This document shows positions 1 to 8,589 of a stretch of 64,000 nucleotides of DNA, one piece after another. A program made the position numbers and the translations under genes. The stretch covers positions 66,130-130,129 of the forward strand of contig UQVZ01000003.1 of the NCBI GenBank assembly GCA_900544675.1, given 5' to 3'. The DNA is from an uncultured Bacteroides sp. Lineage in GTDB: Bacteria > Bacteroidota > Bacteroidia > Bacteroidales > Bacteroidaceae. Each line of letters opens with the position of its first letter. Within the stretch, counting starts at the first letter, position 1. The notes under the pieces are model-generated. The model did no database searches. It had not been told where the DNA came from and saw only the letters and a list, made by a program, of their open reading frames with translations.

Positions 1-2179
1 CTCCCAAATAATTCACAGTATCAGCAAACTCAGAAAATACGATCAGTTTACGATTGGGTTCATTATCCATCTGCTTACGGACTATACGAATAAATGACTC
101 CAATTTTGGGTCGGACTTAACCGTATTATCTTTGCCAAACCACTGTTCACGCAGATTCTTCAGCAACTGAATATCTGACTCTACATCTGTTACAAAATCG
201 TCTTTGATATATTTCATGTCTATTTCGAAGAATCCCCGAGCTTCATATTTATCGAAGAGTTCTTCTATCTCAGCCATGCCGTCATTACTTGATTCATAAA
301 AGTCATCAACATCCGGCAAGTTTCCTTTCTTGAATACAGGAATCTTATGCCGTTTCTCGATCCATCGAAGCATTTGCTCGGACGACTGAATCATATATCC
401 CAATGAAGCTTTAAATGCTGCAACAGAACTTTCAAAACGAGCTACCAACAAATGGCGCATGAATTTTGAGATATTAGTTTGTCGTCCAATCAAAAGATTG
501 AATTTGACTCCAGTCTTTTCTTCGAGCTCTTTTGCCAGTTTATCCTTTAACTCTCTATGTATATAAAGAGCCGGAGAATAACGTGCCGCCTTAAAACGAT
601 AAACAGCTTCACTGTCCCCTTCTGATTTATTGATTCTGTCAAGAGTAGATTTATACAAATCCTTCAACTCACTTAAATCATATTCCAATTCTATCGGGTC
701 GTTCGGTAATACCAGCTGGATATTTTGTTGCTTCAAGTCCTCGGCGTATTCCGGGATGCCTTGTAAATCCAGACGGGAACGACGAACGACCAACGGACTG
801 ATAATAGACCGGATTTTCCTGGCAATGCTGTTGACTTCCGTCTTTATTTCTTCATCAGTCGTTTTACTCGCTCTTTGCGCTTCCCGCAAGGCCTTGTACT
901 TGTCTATCAAGTCCTTGAATGACGCCCCCAAATTCTCTACCGTTTTGAGAGTAGAGCGAGAAGGAATCTGAAACAATTTAATCAACGCATAAATATCTGC
1001 CGGCTGATTGTTGAACGGAGTGGCCGTAAGTAATAAGACTTTATTACCGGAACACAGGTTGTGGAGTAAAGCATAGTCCTGTGTATATTCGTTACGGAAA
1101 CGATGGGCTTCATCTATGATTATTAAAAACTGCTCGCCATCTTTGACCAGCTCTTGATAATGTAAAATGGCATCCTCTATTTTCCCTGCACTGAATACGG
1201 TGCCCGTAAATCCGAACTCATCACGATAACCTTCCCACTGCTTGTACAAATGCGGAGGACACACGATAATAGTCCGCAACTTCAAATTACGGGCAATGGT
1301 AGAGGCAATCACACTTTTACCCAATCCGACGACGTCTGCAATAATGGCTCCATTATGGTTATTCAATGAGTTTAAAGCCATTTGCACAGCATCCGTTTGG
1401 TATCTCAAATTTGAATATTTTCCTTCGGTTATATCATGTGGGGTTAGTATATTATTCGTAGTCGGTATGTTGAAATACTCTTTAAGAACTCTTATATACA
1501 TAAGATAGGGAGAGTAAATCTTATCATACCATATATGGGTCATTACTTTATCGTTCCATTCATCCAGATTATTCTTATTTACAATTACGACAGAATTTTC
1601 CCATAACTCATCAAAGATTTGTTTCCCTTCATCGTAATCCTGTTTGTCATTAAAACGGGCATTAAGTTCCAAACGTCCTTTCAAACCTTGATAGGAAAGA
1701 TTGCTGGAACCTGTGATTAAAACGCCAGGCAGTTCTCCACCCTCATTCATCAAATCATTATAGGCAAACAGATACATTTTGGAATGGCACGGTTCGATTG
1801 TCTTACGGATTTCAAGCGTTCCATCCAAAATCTTCCCATAAAACATGGTGAACTGTTCCAGTTTTTCAGCCGTATCCAGAAAATCCGAATCATTAAATAT
1901 ATTGACAAATTGTTTGTAGTATTCTTCCTTGATGATGCTGCGCGAAACCAATCCGTTTCTAATGGCTTCAACCTCCTGAATATGCTTAGATATTTGTAAA
2001 TCGACATCTAATCCGACTAATATTCTTATCTGCTTGTCTTTTAGATTTTCAGACAACTGAATATAACCGGAATAATAGAAATAGCCTACGAGTATATCTA
2101 CGGCATTTGTTTTGGGTAAGATGCCATTGATAATATCAGACAAGAATTTTTCCTTATTTGTTATAAAATTACTGCTCAT
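1..2179 (-). CDS. PLD-domain/SNF2 superfamily 2 helicase, partial (3' end off window)
   Basis: About 726 codons are visible; the gene begins at the ATG at 2177-2179 and continues past the left edge. The N-terminal third looks like a phospholipase D-type nuclease domain, with a CHSKMYLF (HxK) motif near residue 130 and a GSSNLSYQG motif shortly after. A helicase core follows: ADVVGLGKS (Walker A), IIDEAHRF (DEAH box), LLTATPF (motif III), and DPKLESF leading into the second RecA-like domain near the edge. Proteins with this order act on DNA and are frequent in restriction and phage-defence loci (family knowledge). The native substrate is not visible here. It lies 18 bp downstream of a degraded AlbA_2/winged-helix gene on the same strand, so the two may once have formed an operon. 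No stop or frameshift was seen in the visible part. Confidence 0.85.
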   Translation of the reverse strand, partial: MSSNFITNKEKFLSDIINGILPKTNAVDILVGYFYYSGYIQLSENLKDKQIRILVGLDVDLQISKHIQEVEAIRNGLVSRSIIKEEYYKQFVNIFNDSDFLDTAEKLEQFTMFYGKILDGTLEIRKTIEPCHSKMYLFAYNDLMNEGGELPGVLITGSSNLSYQGLKGRLELNARFNDKQDYDEGKQIFDELWENSVVIVNKNNLDEWNDKVMTHIWYDKIYSPYLMYIRVLKEYFNIPTTNNILTPHDITEGKYSNLRYQTDAVQMALNSLNNHNGAIIADVVGLGKSVIASTIARNLKLRTIIVCPPHLYKQWEGYRDEFGFTGTVFSAGKIEDAILHYQELVKDGEQFLIIIDEAHRFRNEYTQDYALLHNLCSGNKVLLLTATPFNNQPADIYALIKLFQIPSRSTLKTVENLGASFKDLIDKYKALREAQRASKTTDEEIKTEVNSIARKIRSIISPLVVRRSRLDLQGIPEYAEDLKQQNIQLVLPNDPIELEYDLSELKDLYKSTLDRINKSEGDSEAVYRFKAARYSPALYIHRELKDKLAKELEEKTGVKFNLLIGRQTNISKFMRHLLVARFESSVAAFKASLGYMIQSSEQMLRWIEKRHKIPVFKKGNLPDVDDFYESSNDGMAEIEELFDKYEARGFFEIDMKYIKDDFVTDVESDIQLLKNLREQWFGKDNTVKSDPKLESFIRIVRKQMDNEPNRKLIVFSEFADTVNYLG

Positions 2180-2197
2180 AAGACTTATCGAATAAGT

Positions 2198-2587
2198 TTA
2201 TTTCAATGTTTCCAAATATGCTTTACCTTTTTCAGTCAGCACATAGCCGCCTGTTTTTAAAGAGCCTTGGCATTCAATCAGATTTAAAGGTTCAGAAGAC
2301 AATCGTTTAATAATGCGCTCTAATGTTGCTTTTGAAACATCAACCAGATCCAATAGTGCTTTTCGTTTAATATATGGAGACTTGGAGATTTTCAATAGAA
2401 CGGTCAAAGCGTTTTTATTTTTATAGTCTCATTTGTGCCTTCATCTTCATTTATACTTGTGCAAATGCGCAAAAACAAATGGCTTGGCCGAACTTGTCGG
2501 TGTTGGTCGCCGAAATGCTACGATCTACACTGTCGTTTCCCAAATCGCCTAACAAAGTCTGTATTTTTTTTCTACTGGTATTGACAT
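2198..2587 (-). pseudogene. Degraded AlbA_2 (Schlafen-like) ATP-binding/winged-helix regulator
   Basis: Read on the minus strand from the ATG at 2585-2587, the sequence starts MSIPVEKK. After an 8-A run it must shift frame to continue as a segment containing TLLGDLGNDSV and TNTDKFGQAIC, typical of the start of AlbA_2-domain proteins. That segment stops within about 15 codons. The last 69 codons (2198-2407, opening at a TTG) form an intact winged-helix domain ending GGYVLTEKGKAYLETLK. I read this as one gene that lost its central part and also carries a frameshift. Alternatively, the 69-residue winged-helix part may still be translated as a small protein. Assignment of the N-terminal piece to AlbA_2 is from recalled motif similarity. 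Confidence 0.5.
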
Positions 2588-2625
2588 ACTCTTTATTTCG
2601 TTTTATATTCGTACACTGTGTCCGA

Positions 2626-2633
2626 CAAAGATA
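2626..2633 (-). promoter_or_regulatory. -7 promoter element TATCTTTG
   Basis: A perfect Bacteroidetes -7 element (TAnnTTTG) on the minus strand, about 40 bp upstream of the ATG of the degraded AlbA_2 gene. It would drive that gene and probably the helicase beyond it. Confidence 0.55.
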
Positions 2634-2700
2634 CGAAAAAACGAGATATAGCCTTATCTTTTCAAGGTAAAATGGTCTTTATAATAAACCCCAAAGTATC

Positions 2701-2880
2701 TTAGAGCCTGTTTAAATTTTGCTCGGTTTCGATTTGAGAATTGTTTTTGAGGATGTTTTTCTGTTTTTACGAGGAGGATAGCGGGCTATCTGACGAGTAA
2801 AAACGGGAAAACAGACCGGAAACAAACTCAAAGGGAAGCTGATAATATTACTTAATTGGAAAATTTAAACAGGCTCTTAT
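2701..2880. mobile_element. MITE-like element with 18-bp perfect terminal inverted repeats
   Basis: AGAGCCTGTTTAAATTTT at 2703-2720 is matched exactly in inverse orientation at 2861-2878. TTA flanks both ends (2701-2703 and 2878-2880), consistent with a 3-bp target duplication that slightly overlaps the repeat. The inside contains a nested hairpin (GTTTTTAC paired with GTAAAAAC around GATAGCGGGCTATC) and no open frame of note. No transposase is present, so it would depend on one acting in trans. Confidence 0.65.
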
Positions 2881-3129
2881 TAAATAGTCGTACTGTTTCA
2901 GTAATCAGATACTTCTGATACGCAAAGTTGCTCCTGTTGTTCGGCTTTGCATTCACTTTTTGATGATGCCTTCATGCTTGAGTTTTTGGCATCTTGTCCA
3001 CGTTTTATGTCCATTTATATACCTTTTTTCTCCCAATGTATCTTTATGCTTTTTTTATTGTATTCCGTTTTTCATGAAAGATTAATTAAAACTTTTGCTT
3101 TTCTTGTTTTGAATATGTTGTATAGCATA
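2881..3129. other. AT-rich intergenic stretch upstream of the xylan operon
   Basis: No credible gene. An open frame at 2947-3345 exists, but it is rich in Phe/Tyr/Ile, matches nothing I recognise, and runs through the operator array and promoter of the next operon. Confidence 0.5.
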
Positions 3130-3205
3130 AATGTACGGTTTCTGATAAAAAATGTAACATTCGGGCTGGTTGATGTAACATACGCAACAAGAAATGATGG
3201 ATACG
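3130..3205 (+). promoter_or_regulatory. Four 21-bp-phased operator copies upstream of xusA
   Basis: Two strong copies, AATGTAACATTCG at 3151-3163 and GATGTAACATACG at 3172-3184, are flanked at exactly 21-bp steps by degenerate copies at 3130 (AATGTAC...) and 3193 (AATGATGGATACG). The same array lies before the opposite xylan operon at 26368-26443. Twenty-one bp is two helical turns, so all copies face the same side of the DNA, as expected for an activator binding in tandem. A hybrid two-component regulator is the likely class for a xylan locus; that assignment is inferred. Confidence 0.75.
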
Positions 3206-3231
3206 CGATAAGTATATTCAAACAAAAATCG

Positions 3232-3239
3232 TATATTTG
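3232..3239 (+). promoter_or_regulatory. -7 promoter element TATATTTG for the xus operon
   Basis: Matches TAnnTTTG, begins 27 bp after the last operator copy, and has no TTTG at the -33 position, which fits an activator-dependent promoter. It leaves a leader of roughly 210 nt before xusA. Confidence 0.7.
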
Positions 3240-3455
3240 TAATTCAAAAATAGGAAAAAATATCATTAATTTAAGTATGAAAAACGCAAATTCTCCCAAA
3301 CAGTTTTCTTTCTTCACCGAGGATAGAAGAAGTCTATTAATATAAAAAGGTATGGATACATGGAGTGTTTATTATGATGACGGCTAAAGCGTTCCCGTTA
3401 AAATAAAAGCAACGCTAGGGTTAGAGAACTAATATTAACTTTAAACTAAGAATTA

Positions 3456-6400
3456 ATGGAAAACCAAAAAAGAAACATTCGAAAGATTCCTTTCCTGTTT
3501 TTACTGATGCTGTTCAGTAGTTTGCCATTATGGGCACAGCAAGGGATACCCGTGCAAGGTGTGGTACTTGACGGGAATGGAGAAACGGTCATTGGTGCGT
3601 CTATTGTTGTAAAGGGCAACAATTCGATAGGTACAATATCCGATTTGGACGGCAGATTCCAACTTACAGTACCTAATGCCAATACCGTATTAGTCATCTC
3701 ATACATCGGTATGAAAACTAAAGAGATAAAAGTGACTCCAAATAAGATTATGGCAGTCACATTGGAAGATGATTCTGAAATTTTGGAAGAAGTCATAGTA
3801 GTAGGTTATGGCCAACAGAAAAAGGAATCGGTGGTAGGTGCCATCACGCAGACTAAAGGTGATGTCCTGCAACGTGCCGGTGGTGTGTCCGACATTGGTG
3901 CCGCATTGACTGGTAACCTGCCAGGTGTAATCACTACAGCCAGCTCGGGTCTGCCTGGTGAAGAAGAGCCGCAAATCGTTATCCGTGGAGCCAGTTCGTG
4001 GAACAACAGTTCGCCGCTGGTATTGGTAGACGGTATCGAACGTCCGATGAGTTCGGTCGACATCAACTCCGTAGAATCTATTTCGGTATTGAAAGACGCA
4101 TCGGCTACCGCCGTTTACGGTGTGAAAGGTGCGAACGGTGTTATCTTGATTACGACCAAACGCGGACAGGAAGGTAAGGCACAAATCGACGTGTCGGCAC
4201 AAGCTACCATGAAAGTACCCTCGAAATTGCCGAACAAGCTCGATTCGTATGACGCTCTGATGATGCGCAACATCGCCGTAGAGCATGAATTGGCTGTCAG
4301 TCCTGCTTCTTGGGAGTTCATTACGCCGCAAGCGGAAATCAACAAATACCGCTACCGCACCAGCATTGCTGATATCGAACGTTACCCCAACATCGACTGG
4401 CAAGACGAATTGTTTAAAGATTACACGATGTCTTACAATGCCAGCCTAAGCGTAAGCGGCGGTACCAAATTTGTAAGATACTATGTGGGAGCGGACTTCC
4501 TACACGAAGGTGACCTGTTCGACGTAAAGGACAACGGACGCGGGTATAGTTCGGGATTCGGTTACAACCGTATCAACGTACGTAGCAACCTGGACTTTTC
4601 ATTGACAAAAACCACCACTTTGAAAGTAAACATCGCCGGTTCAAATGGGGCGAAGAAAACTCCATGGGGTTATACCAATTCGTCCGACTGGGGTGTGGCA
4701 CAATACTGGGCAGGTGCCTACAATACTCCGCCCGATGTGTTCATGCCGCAATATTCGGATGGTACATGGGGATACTATCCCGATAATACGAACATTTCAA
4801 ACTCAGCCCGCAACTTGGCTACGGCTGGTACAATGAATACCACTACCACCCGCATCAATACCGACTTTACTTTGGAACAAGACTTGAGCTTTATTACCAA
4901 AGGTCTGCGTGCCCGTGCCATGGTGTCGTGGGACAACGTATTTGTGGAAATCAATCGGGGTGTAAACGACTTATATAATGATCCTATTCAAAAATGGATT
5001 GATCCGGCTACAGGTGCTGTTTCTTATCGGACAGCAGAATACGATGGAAACGGTTTTGACCCACAAGATCCGATTATGTGGACGAACAGTGGCGGTGAAG
5101 TAGACAACAATGCTACCCAACGTAACATGAATTACCAAGTGCAGTTGGACTGGGCACGCGAATTTGGCGACCACAATGTAACTGCCATGGGATTGTTCAG
5201 CCGGCAGGAAACCGCTACCGGTAGCATCATCCCGAACCGCCGTGAAGACTGGGCGTTCCGCGGCACCTATAATTACGCCAACAAGTATTTCTTTGAATAC
5301 AACGGCGCTTATAACGGTTCGGAGAAATTCTCTCCCGAATACCGTTTTGCCTTTTTCAATTCGGGCGCTATTGGCTGGATGATATCGGAAGAGAAATTTA
5401 TGAACTTCTCGAAGAAATGGCTGGATATGCTGAAAATCCGTGCCTCGTATGGTGAAATCGGTGACGATAACGTAACCGACCGTTGGCTGTATTTAAGTAC
5501 ATGGGCAATGGGTGGAGGAACAAATGGTGCTACTCCGATGGCACTGAACCAAGCCATCAGCCCCTATACTTGGTATCGGGAAGCAACCGTAGGTAATCCG
5601 GATATCCACTGGGAAACGGTGAAGAAATTCAATCTCGGTATTGACTATTCATTCTTAAACGGCCTGTTTGCCGGTACGGTGGAAGTTTTCCGCGACAAGC
5701 GTACCGATATCATCGTTACCTCGGGCGACCGAGCTGTCCCCTTCTATTTCGGTATGGACGCTCCGGCAGCCAACCTGGGTGAAGTAAAAACCCGTGGTTA
5801 TGAATTGGAACTGCGTGTCAACAAGGTTTTCGAAAACCAGATGCGCCTGTGGGGTAACTTCAATATGACTCATGCCGAAAATGAAATCATCCGGCGCGAC
5901 GATCCGTTGTTGAAACCCGCTTACCAAAAACAAGCCGGTTACAGCATTGGTCAATCGCATGCACACATCGATGCCGGCTTTATGCAAAACTACGACCAGA
6001 TTTACGGTAGCCCCCAGCATGATACCAACGAAAACCAGAAATTGCCGGGCGACTATTACATTGTTGACTTCAATGCCGACGGTGTGGTTGACGCACAAGA
6101 CAGTGCACCTTATGGCTATTCCAGCACTCCGCAGAACACCTACAGTGCAACAGTCGGTTTCGAATGGAAGGGATTCAGTGCTTTCGTACAGTTCTATGGA
6201 GCGACTAACGTAACCCGTGATGTAACCTTGACTAGTTTCAGTGGTCAGTTAAACACCGTATACGATACCGGTACATGGTGGTCGAAAGACGAAAGTAACC
6301 CGGAAGTAACCGTCCCTCGTTTCGTAACCACGCCGAGTTACAATACCGGTACGCAAAACCTGTATGACGGTTCGTTTATCCGCTTGAAGAATGCAGAAAT

Positions 6401-6593
6401 CGCCTATACATTCGATGGAGGCTGGGTACAAAAGTTAGGCATCCGCAACCTGAAGGTATTCCTCAATGGCAACAACCTGTGGGTATGGACCCGTATGCCG
6501 GACGACCGTGAATCGAACTTCTCGGGAGCCAGCAACCAAGGTGCTTATCCCACCATGAAACGTTTCAATTTAGGTATTAAGTTCACATTATAA
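3456..6593 (+). CDS. xusA: SusC-like TonB-dependent outer-membrane xylan transporter
   Basis: A 1045-residue SusC homologue that forms the outer-membrane barrel importing xylo-oligosaccharides in partnership with the SusD-like lipoprotein encoded 12 bp downstream. In order: signal peptide ending near SLPLWAQ; a carboxypeptidase-D-like beta domain (residues about 30-105, VVLDGNGETVIGASI); a TonB-box region EEVIVVGYG; a plug domain with NLPGV, VIRGASS, VLVDGIERP and GVKGANGVILITTKRG; then a long barrel ending FNLGIKFTL. Gene order matches the xusA-xusE/xyn10C arrangement known from xylan-degrading Bacteroides and Prevotella. It is the first gene after the phased operators and the TATATTTG promoter. 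Substrate specificity is inferred from the neighbouring xylanases. Confidence 0.93.
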   Translation: MENQKRNIRKIPFLFLLMLFSSLPLWAQQGIPVQGVVLDGNGETVIGASIVVKGNNSIGTISDLDGRFQLTVPNANTVLVISYIGMKTKEIKVTPNKIMAVTLEDDSEILEEVIVVGYGQQKKESVVGAITQTKGDVLQRAGGVSDIGAALTGNLPGVITTASSGLPGEEEPQIVIRGASSWNNSSPLVLVDGIERPMSSVDINSVESISVLKDASATAVYGVKGANGVILITTKRGQEGKAQIDVSAQATMKVPSKLPNKLDSYDALMMRNIAVEHELAVSPASWEFITPQAEINKYRYRTSIADIERYPNIDWQDELFKDYTMSYNASLSVSGGTKFVRYYVGADFLHEGDLFDVKDNGRGYSSGFGYNRINVRSNLDFSLTKTTTLKVNIAGSNGAKKTPWGYTNSSDWGVAQYWAGAYNTPPDVFMPQYSDGTWGYYPDNTNISNSARNLATAGTMNTTTTRINTDFTLEQDLSFITKGLRARAMVSWDNVFVEINRGVNDLYNDPIQKWIDPATGAVSYRTAEYDGNGFDPQDPIMWTNSGGEVDNNATQRNMNYQVQLDWAREFGDHNVTAMGLFSRQETATGSIIPNRREDWAFRGTYNYANKYFFEYNGAYNGSEKFSPEYRFAFFNSGAIGWMISEEKFMNFSKKWLDMLKIRASYGEIGDDNVTDRWLYLSTWAMGGGTNGATPMALNQAISPYTWYREATVGNPDIHWETVKKFNLGIDYSFLNGLFAGTVEVFRDKRTDIIVTSGDRAVPFYFGMDAPAANLGEVKTRGYELELRVNKVFENQMRLWGNFNMTHAENEIIRRDDPLLKPAYQKQAGYSIGQSHAHIDAGFMQNYDQIYGSPQHDTNENQKLPGDYYIVDFNADGVVDAQDSAPYGYSSTPQNTYSATVGFEWKGFSAFVQFYGATNVTRDVTLTSFSGQLNTVYDTGTWWSKDESNPEVTVPRFVTTPSYNTGTQNLYDGSFIRLKNAEIAYTFDGGWVQKLGIRNLKVFLNGNNLWVWTRMPDDRESNFSGASNQGAYPTMKRFNLGIKFTL

Positions 6594-6605
6594 AAACAGA
6601 GACGT

Positions 6606-8546
6606 ATGAAACAACGATATAAAACCTTATTCTATAGCAGCCTGTTCACCTTGGCGTTGGGCGTCACTTCTTGCGAGGATTATTTGGACAAAGACCCGGA
6701 CACCACTGTTGATGCGACTGCGGCTTTTCAAAACTTCAATAATTTTCAAGGTTTTGTGGAAGAAATTTACAACTGCATCCCTGATAAAACCAACTGCTAT
6801 TGGACAACTTCCTTCAACTGGGGAGACGATGAAATCATGAACACCAATGCAGACTGGCACATGACTCATCAAGTGGATTTGGGTAACTTTTGGGCATGGC
6901 AAGCCGGGGGTATGGGAGAAGATGGCTGCTGGCTGGATGCCAACCGTGATTGCGACCCTACCTCAAACGACCGTATGAACCATCGCTTATGGCCGCACGC
7001 TTGGTATTGCATCCGTAAGTGCAACCTGGGTCTGGCAAACTTAGACCAAATGGTAGGTGCCACTCAAGAAGAACGCGACCTGATAGCCGGACAGTTGTAT
7101 TTTTTCCGTGCTTGGTGGCACTTCGAATTAATGGAGTATTTGGGAGGACTTCCCTACATCGACCAAGTTCTGGAATCGGAAGGCCTAACCCTGCCTCGTT
7201 TAAGTTTCCAAGAAGCGGCAGACAAAGCGGCAGCAGACTTCCGCCAGGCAGCAAACTTGCTCCCGATTGACTGGGAAAGCACCACAGCCGGTTCACACAC
7301 AGCCGGACAAAACGACTTGCGTATCAACAAAATCATGGCATTGGGCTATTTGGGCAAGACCTATTTATGGGCAGGCAGTCCGCTGATGGAACATGGTGCG
7401 CAAACGGGAGGTGCCATGACCTACAGCTATAACACCGACTATTGCCAGAAAGCAGCCGAAGCCTTCGGTGAACTGCTGAATTTGGTAGAAAGCGGTCAGA
7501 CTCAATATGCGCTGGCACAATTTGAATACGATGACATCTACAATCATGAACGTTCTGCTACCGCTACCAGTTGCTTTAGCGACATTTTCTATACAACCGG
7601 ACAAAACTGGGAACTTCCTGGGTCGGTAGAAGCCATCTTCCGTGGTCCGGCATTTGGCATCAACATTTCTCCGTATCAGGCTGCCAAGACTTACGGACCG
7701 AAAGGAGGAATCGTTCCTGATGACAACATCATCCATATGCCTACCGCCAATTACGTGAACCTGTATGGCATGGCAAACGGATATCCGTTGGATGACCCGC
7801 GCAGCGGTTTCGACCCGACCCATCCGTTCCGTGACCGTGATCCGCGTTTCTATCATGACATTGTATTTGATGGTTTTGAATATATCAACGCTTCAGTTGG
7901 TGCCGATATGGCACAGTACAAATACAGCCAACTATATACAGGTGGAAACGTACGAAACGATAATACAGGAAGCCGTACGGGTTATTTCATTCAAAAACTG
8001 TCGCCTCATACAGTCAACACCTATGACAAGATGATGGACTACAACCACAGTTTACAAATGTATGTTCCTTATATGCGCTTAGGAGACATTTACCTGATGT
8101 ATGCCGAAGCTTGTGCCGCCATCAACGGTGCCACCGGGAAGGCAGGCAATTGTTCCCTAACGGCTGAAGATGCTATCAACCGCTTGCGCGACCGCGTCCA
8201 CATGGATCATGTACCGGCAGACTTGACGAGCAACAAAGAAACTTTTATGGATGAAGTACGTCGTGAACGTGCCGTAGAATTGTCTTTCGAAGGTTTCCGC
8301 TTCTGCGACCTCCAACGGTGGCTGCTGCTGACCGAATATCCGTACAACGTCAAGACTTCACAAGAGTTCGACCGGGTGGAAAGCGATGAATGGTACACCG
8401 AAAACGACCCGAGAGATGCCGAAGTGCGTAACTGGCGTGAAGAAGTAATCTTGACCCGCAACTTCACATCGAAGCATTATTGGTTCCCGCTGAAAAACGA
8501 TGATACTTACCTGTATGAAGGACTTAACCAGAATCCGGGTTGGTAA
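6606..8546 (+). CDS. xusB: SusD-like surface glycan-binding lipoprotein
   Basis: A 646-residue SusD/RagB-family protein that caps the XusA barrel at the cell surface and binds xylan fragments. The signal peptide ends in a lipobox VTSC with the lipidated Cys at residue 23, followed by acidic residues as in surface-exposed Bacteroidetes lipoproteins. The typical features follow: a helical TPR-like scaffold, RAWWHFELMEYLGGLPYI around residue 175, a MRLGDIYLMYAEA segment and RRERAVELSFEGFRFCDLQRW near the C-terminus, ending NQNPGW. It is 12 bp downstream of xusA and translated as part of the same operon. Confidence 0.93.
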   Translation: MKQRYKTLFYSSLFTLALGVTSCEDYLDKDPDTTVDATAAFQNFNNFQGFVEEIYNCIPDKTNCYWTTSFNWGDDEIMNTNADWHMTHQVDLGNFWAWQAGGMGEDGCWLDANRDCDPTSNDRMNHRLWPHAWYCIRKCNLGLANLDQMVGATQEERDLIAGQLYFFRAWWHFELMEYLGGLPYIDQVLESEGLTLPRLSFQEAADKAAADFRQAANLLPIDWESTTAGSHTAGQNDLRINKIMALGYLGKTYLWAGSPLMEHGAQTGGAMTYSYNTDYCQKAAEAFGELLNLVESGQTQYALAQFEYDDIYNHERSATATSCFSDIFYTTGQNWELPGSVEAIFRGPAFGINISPYQAAKTYGPKGGIVPDDNIIHMPTANYVNLYGMANGYPLDDPRSGFDPTHPFRDRDPRFYHDIVFDGFEYINASVGADMAQYKYSQLYTGGNVRNDNTGSRTGYFIQKLSPHTVNTYDKMMDYNHSLQMYVPYMRLGDIYLMYAEACAAINGATGKAGNCSLTAEDAINRLRDRVHMDHVPADLTSNKETFMDEVRRERAVELSFEGFRFCDLQRWLLLTEYPYNVKTSQEFDRVESDEWYTENDPRDAEVRNWREEVILTRNFTSKHYWFPLKNDDTYLYEGLNQNPGW

Positions 8547-8589
8547 TTGTGACTTGCAGCAAGATGTATAACATTAAACAAAAAAACAA

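Noticed and set aside
2947..3345. 132-codon plus-strand open frame upstream of xusA
   Set aside because: Composition is unlike a protein, it has no recognised family, and it runs through the operator array and the -7 box of the xylan operon.
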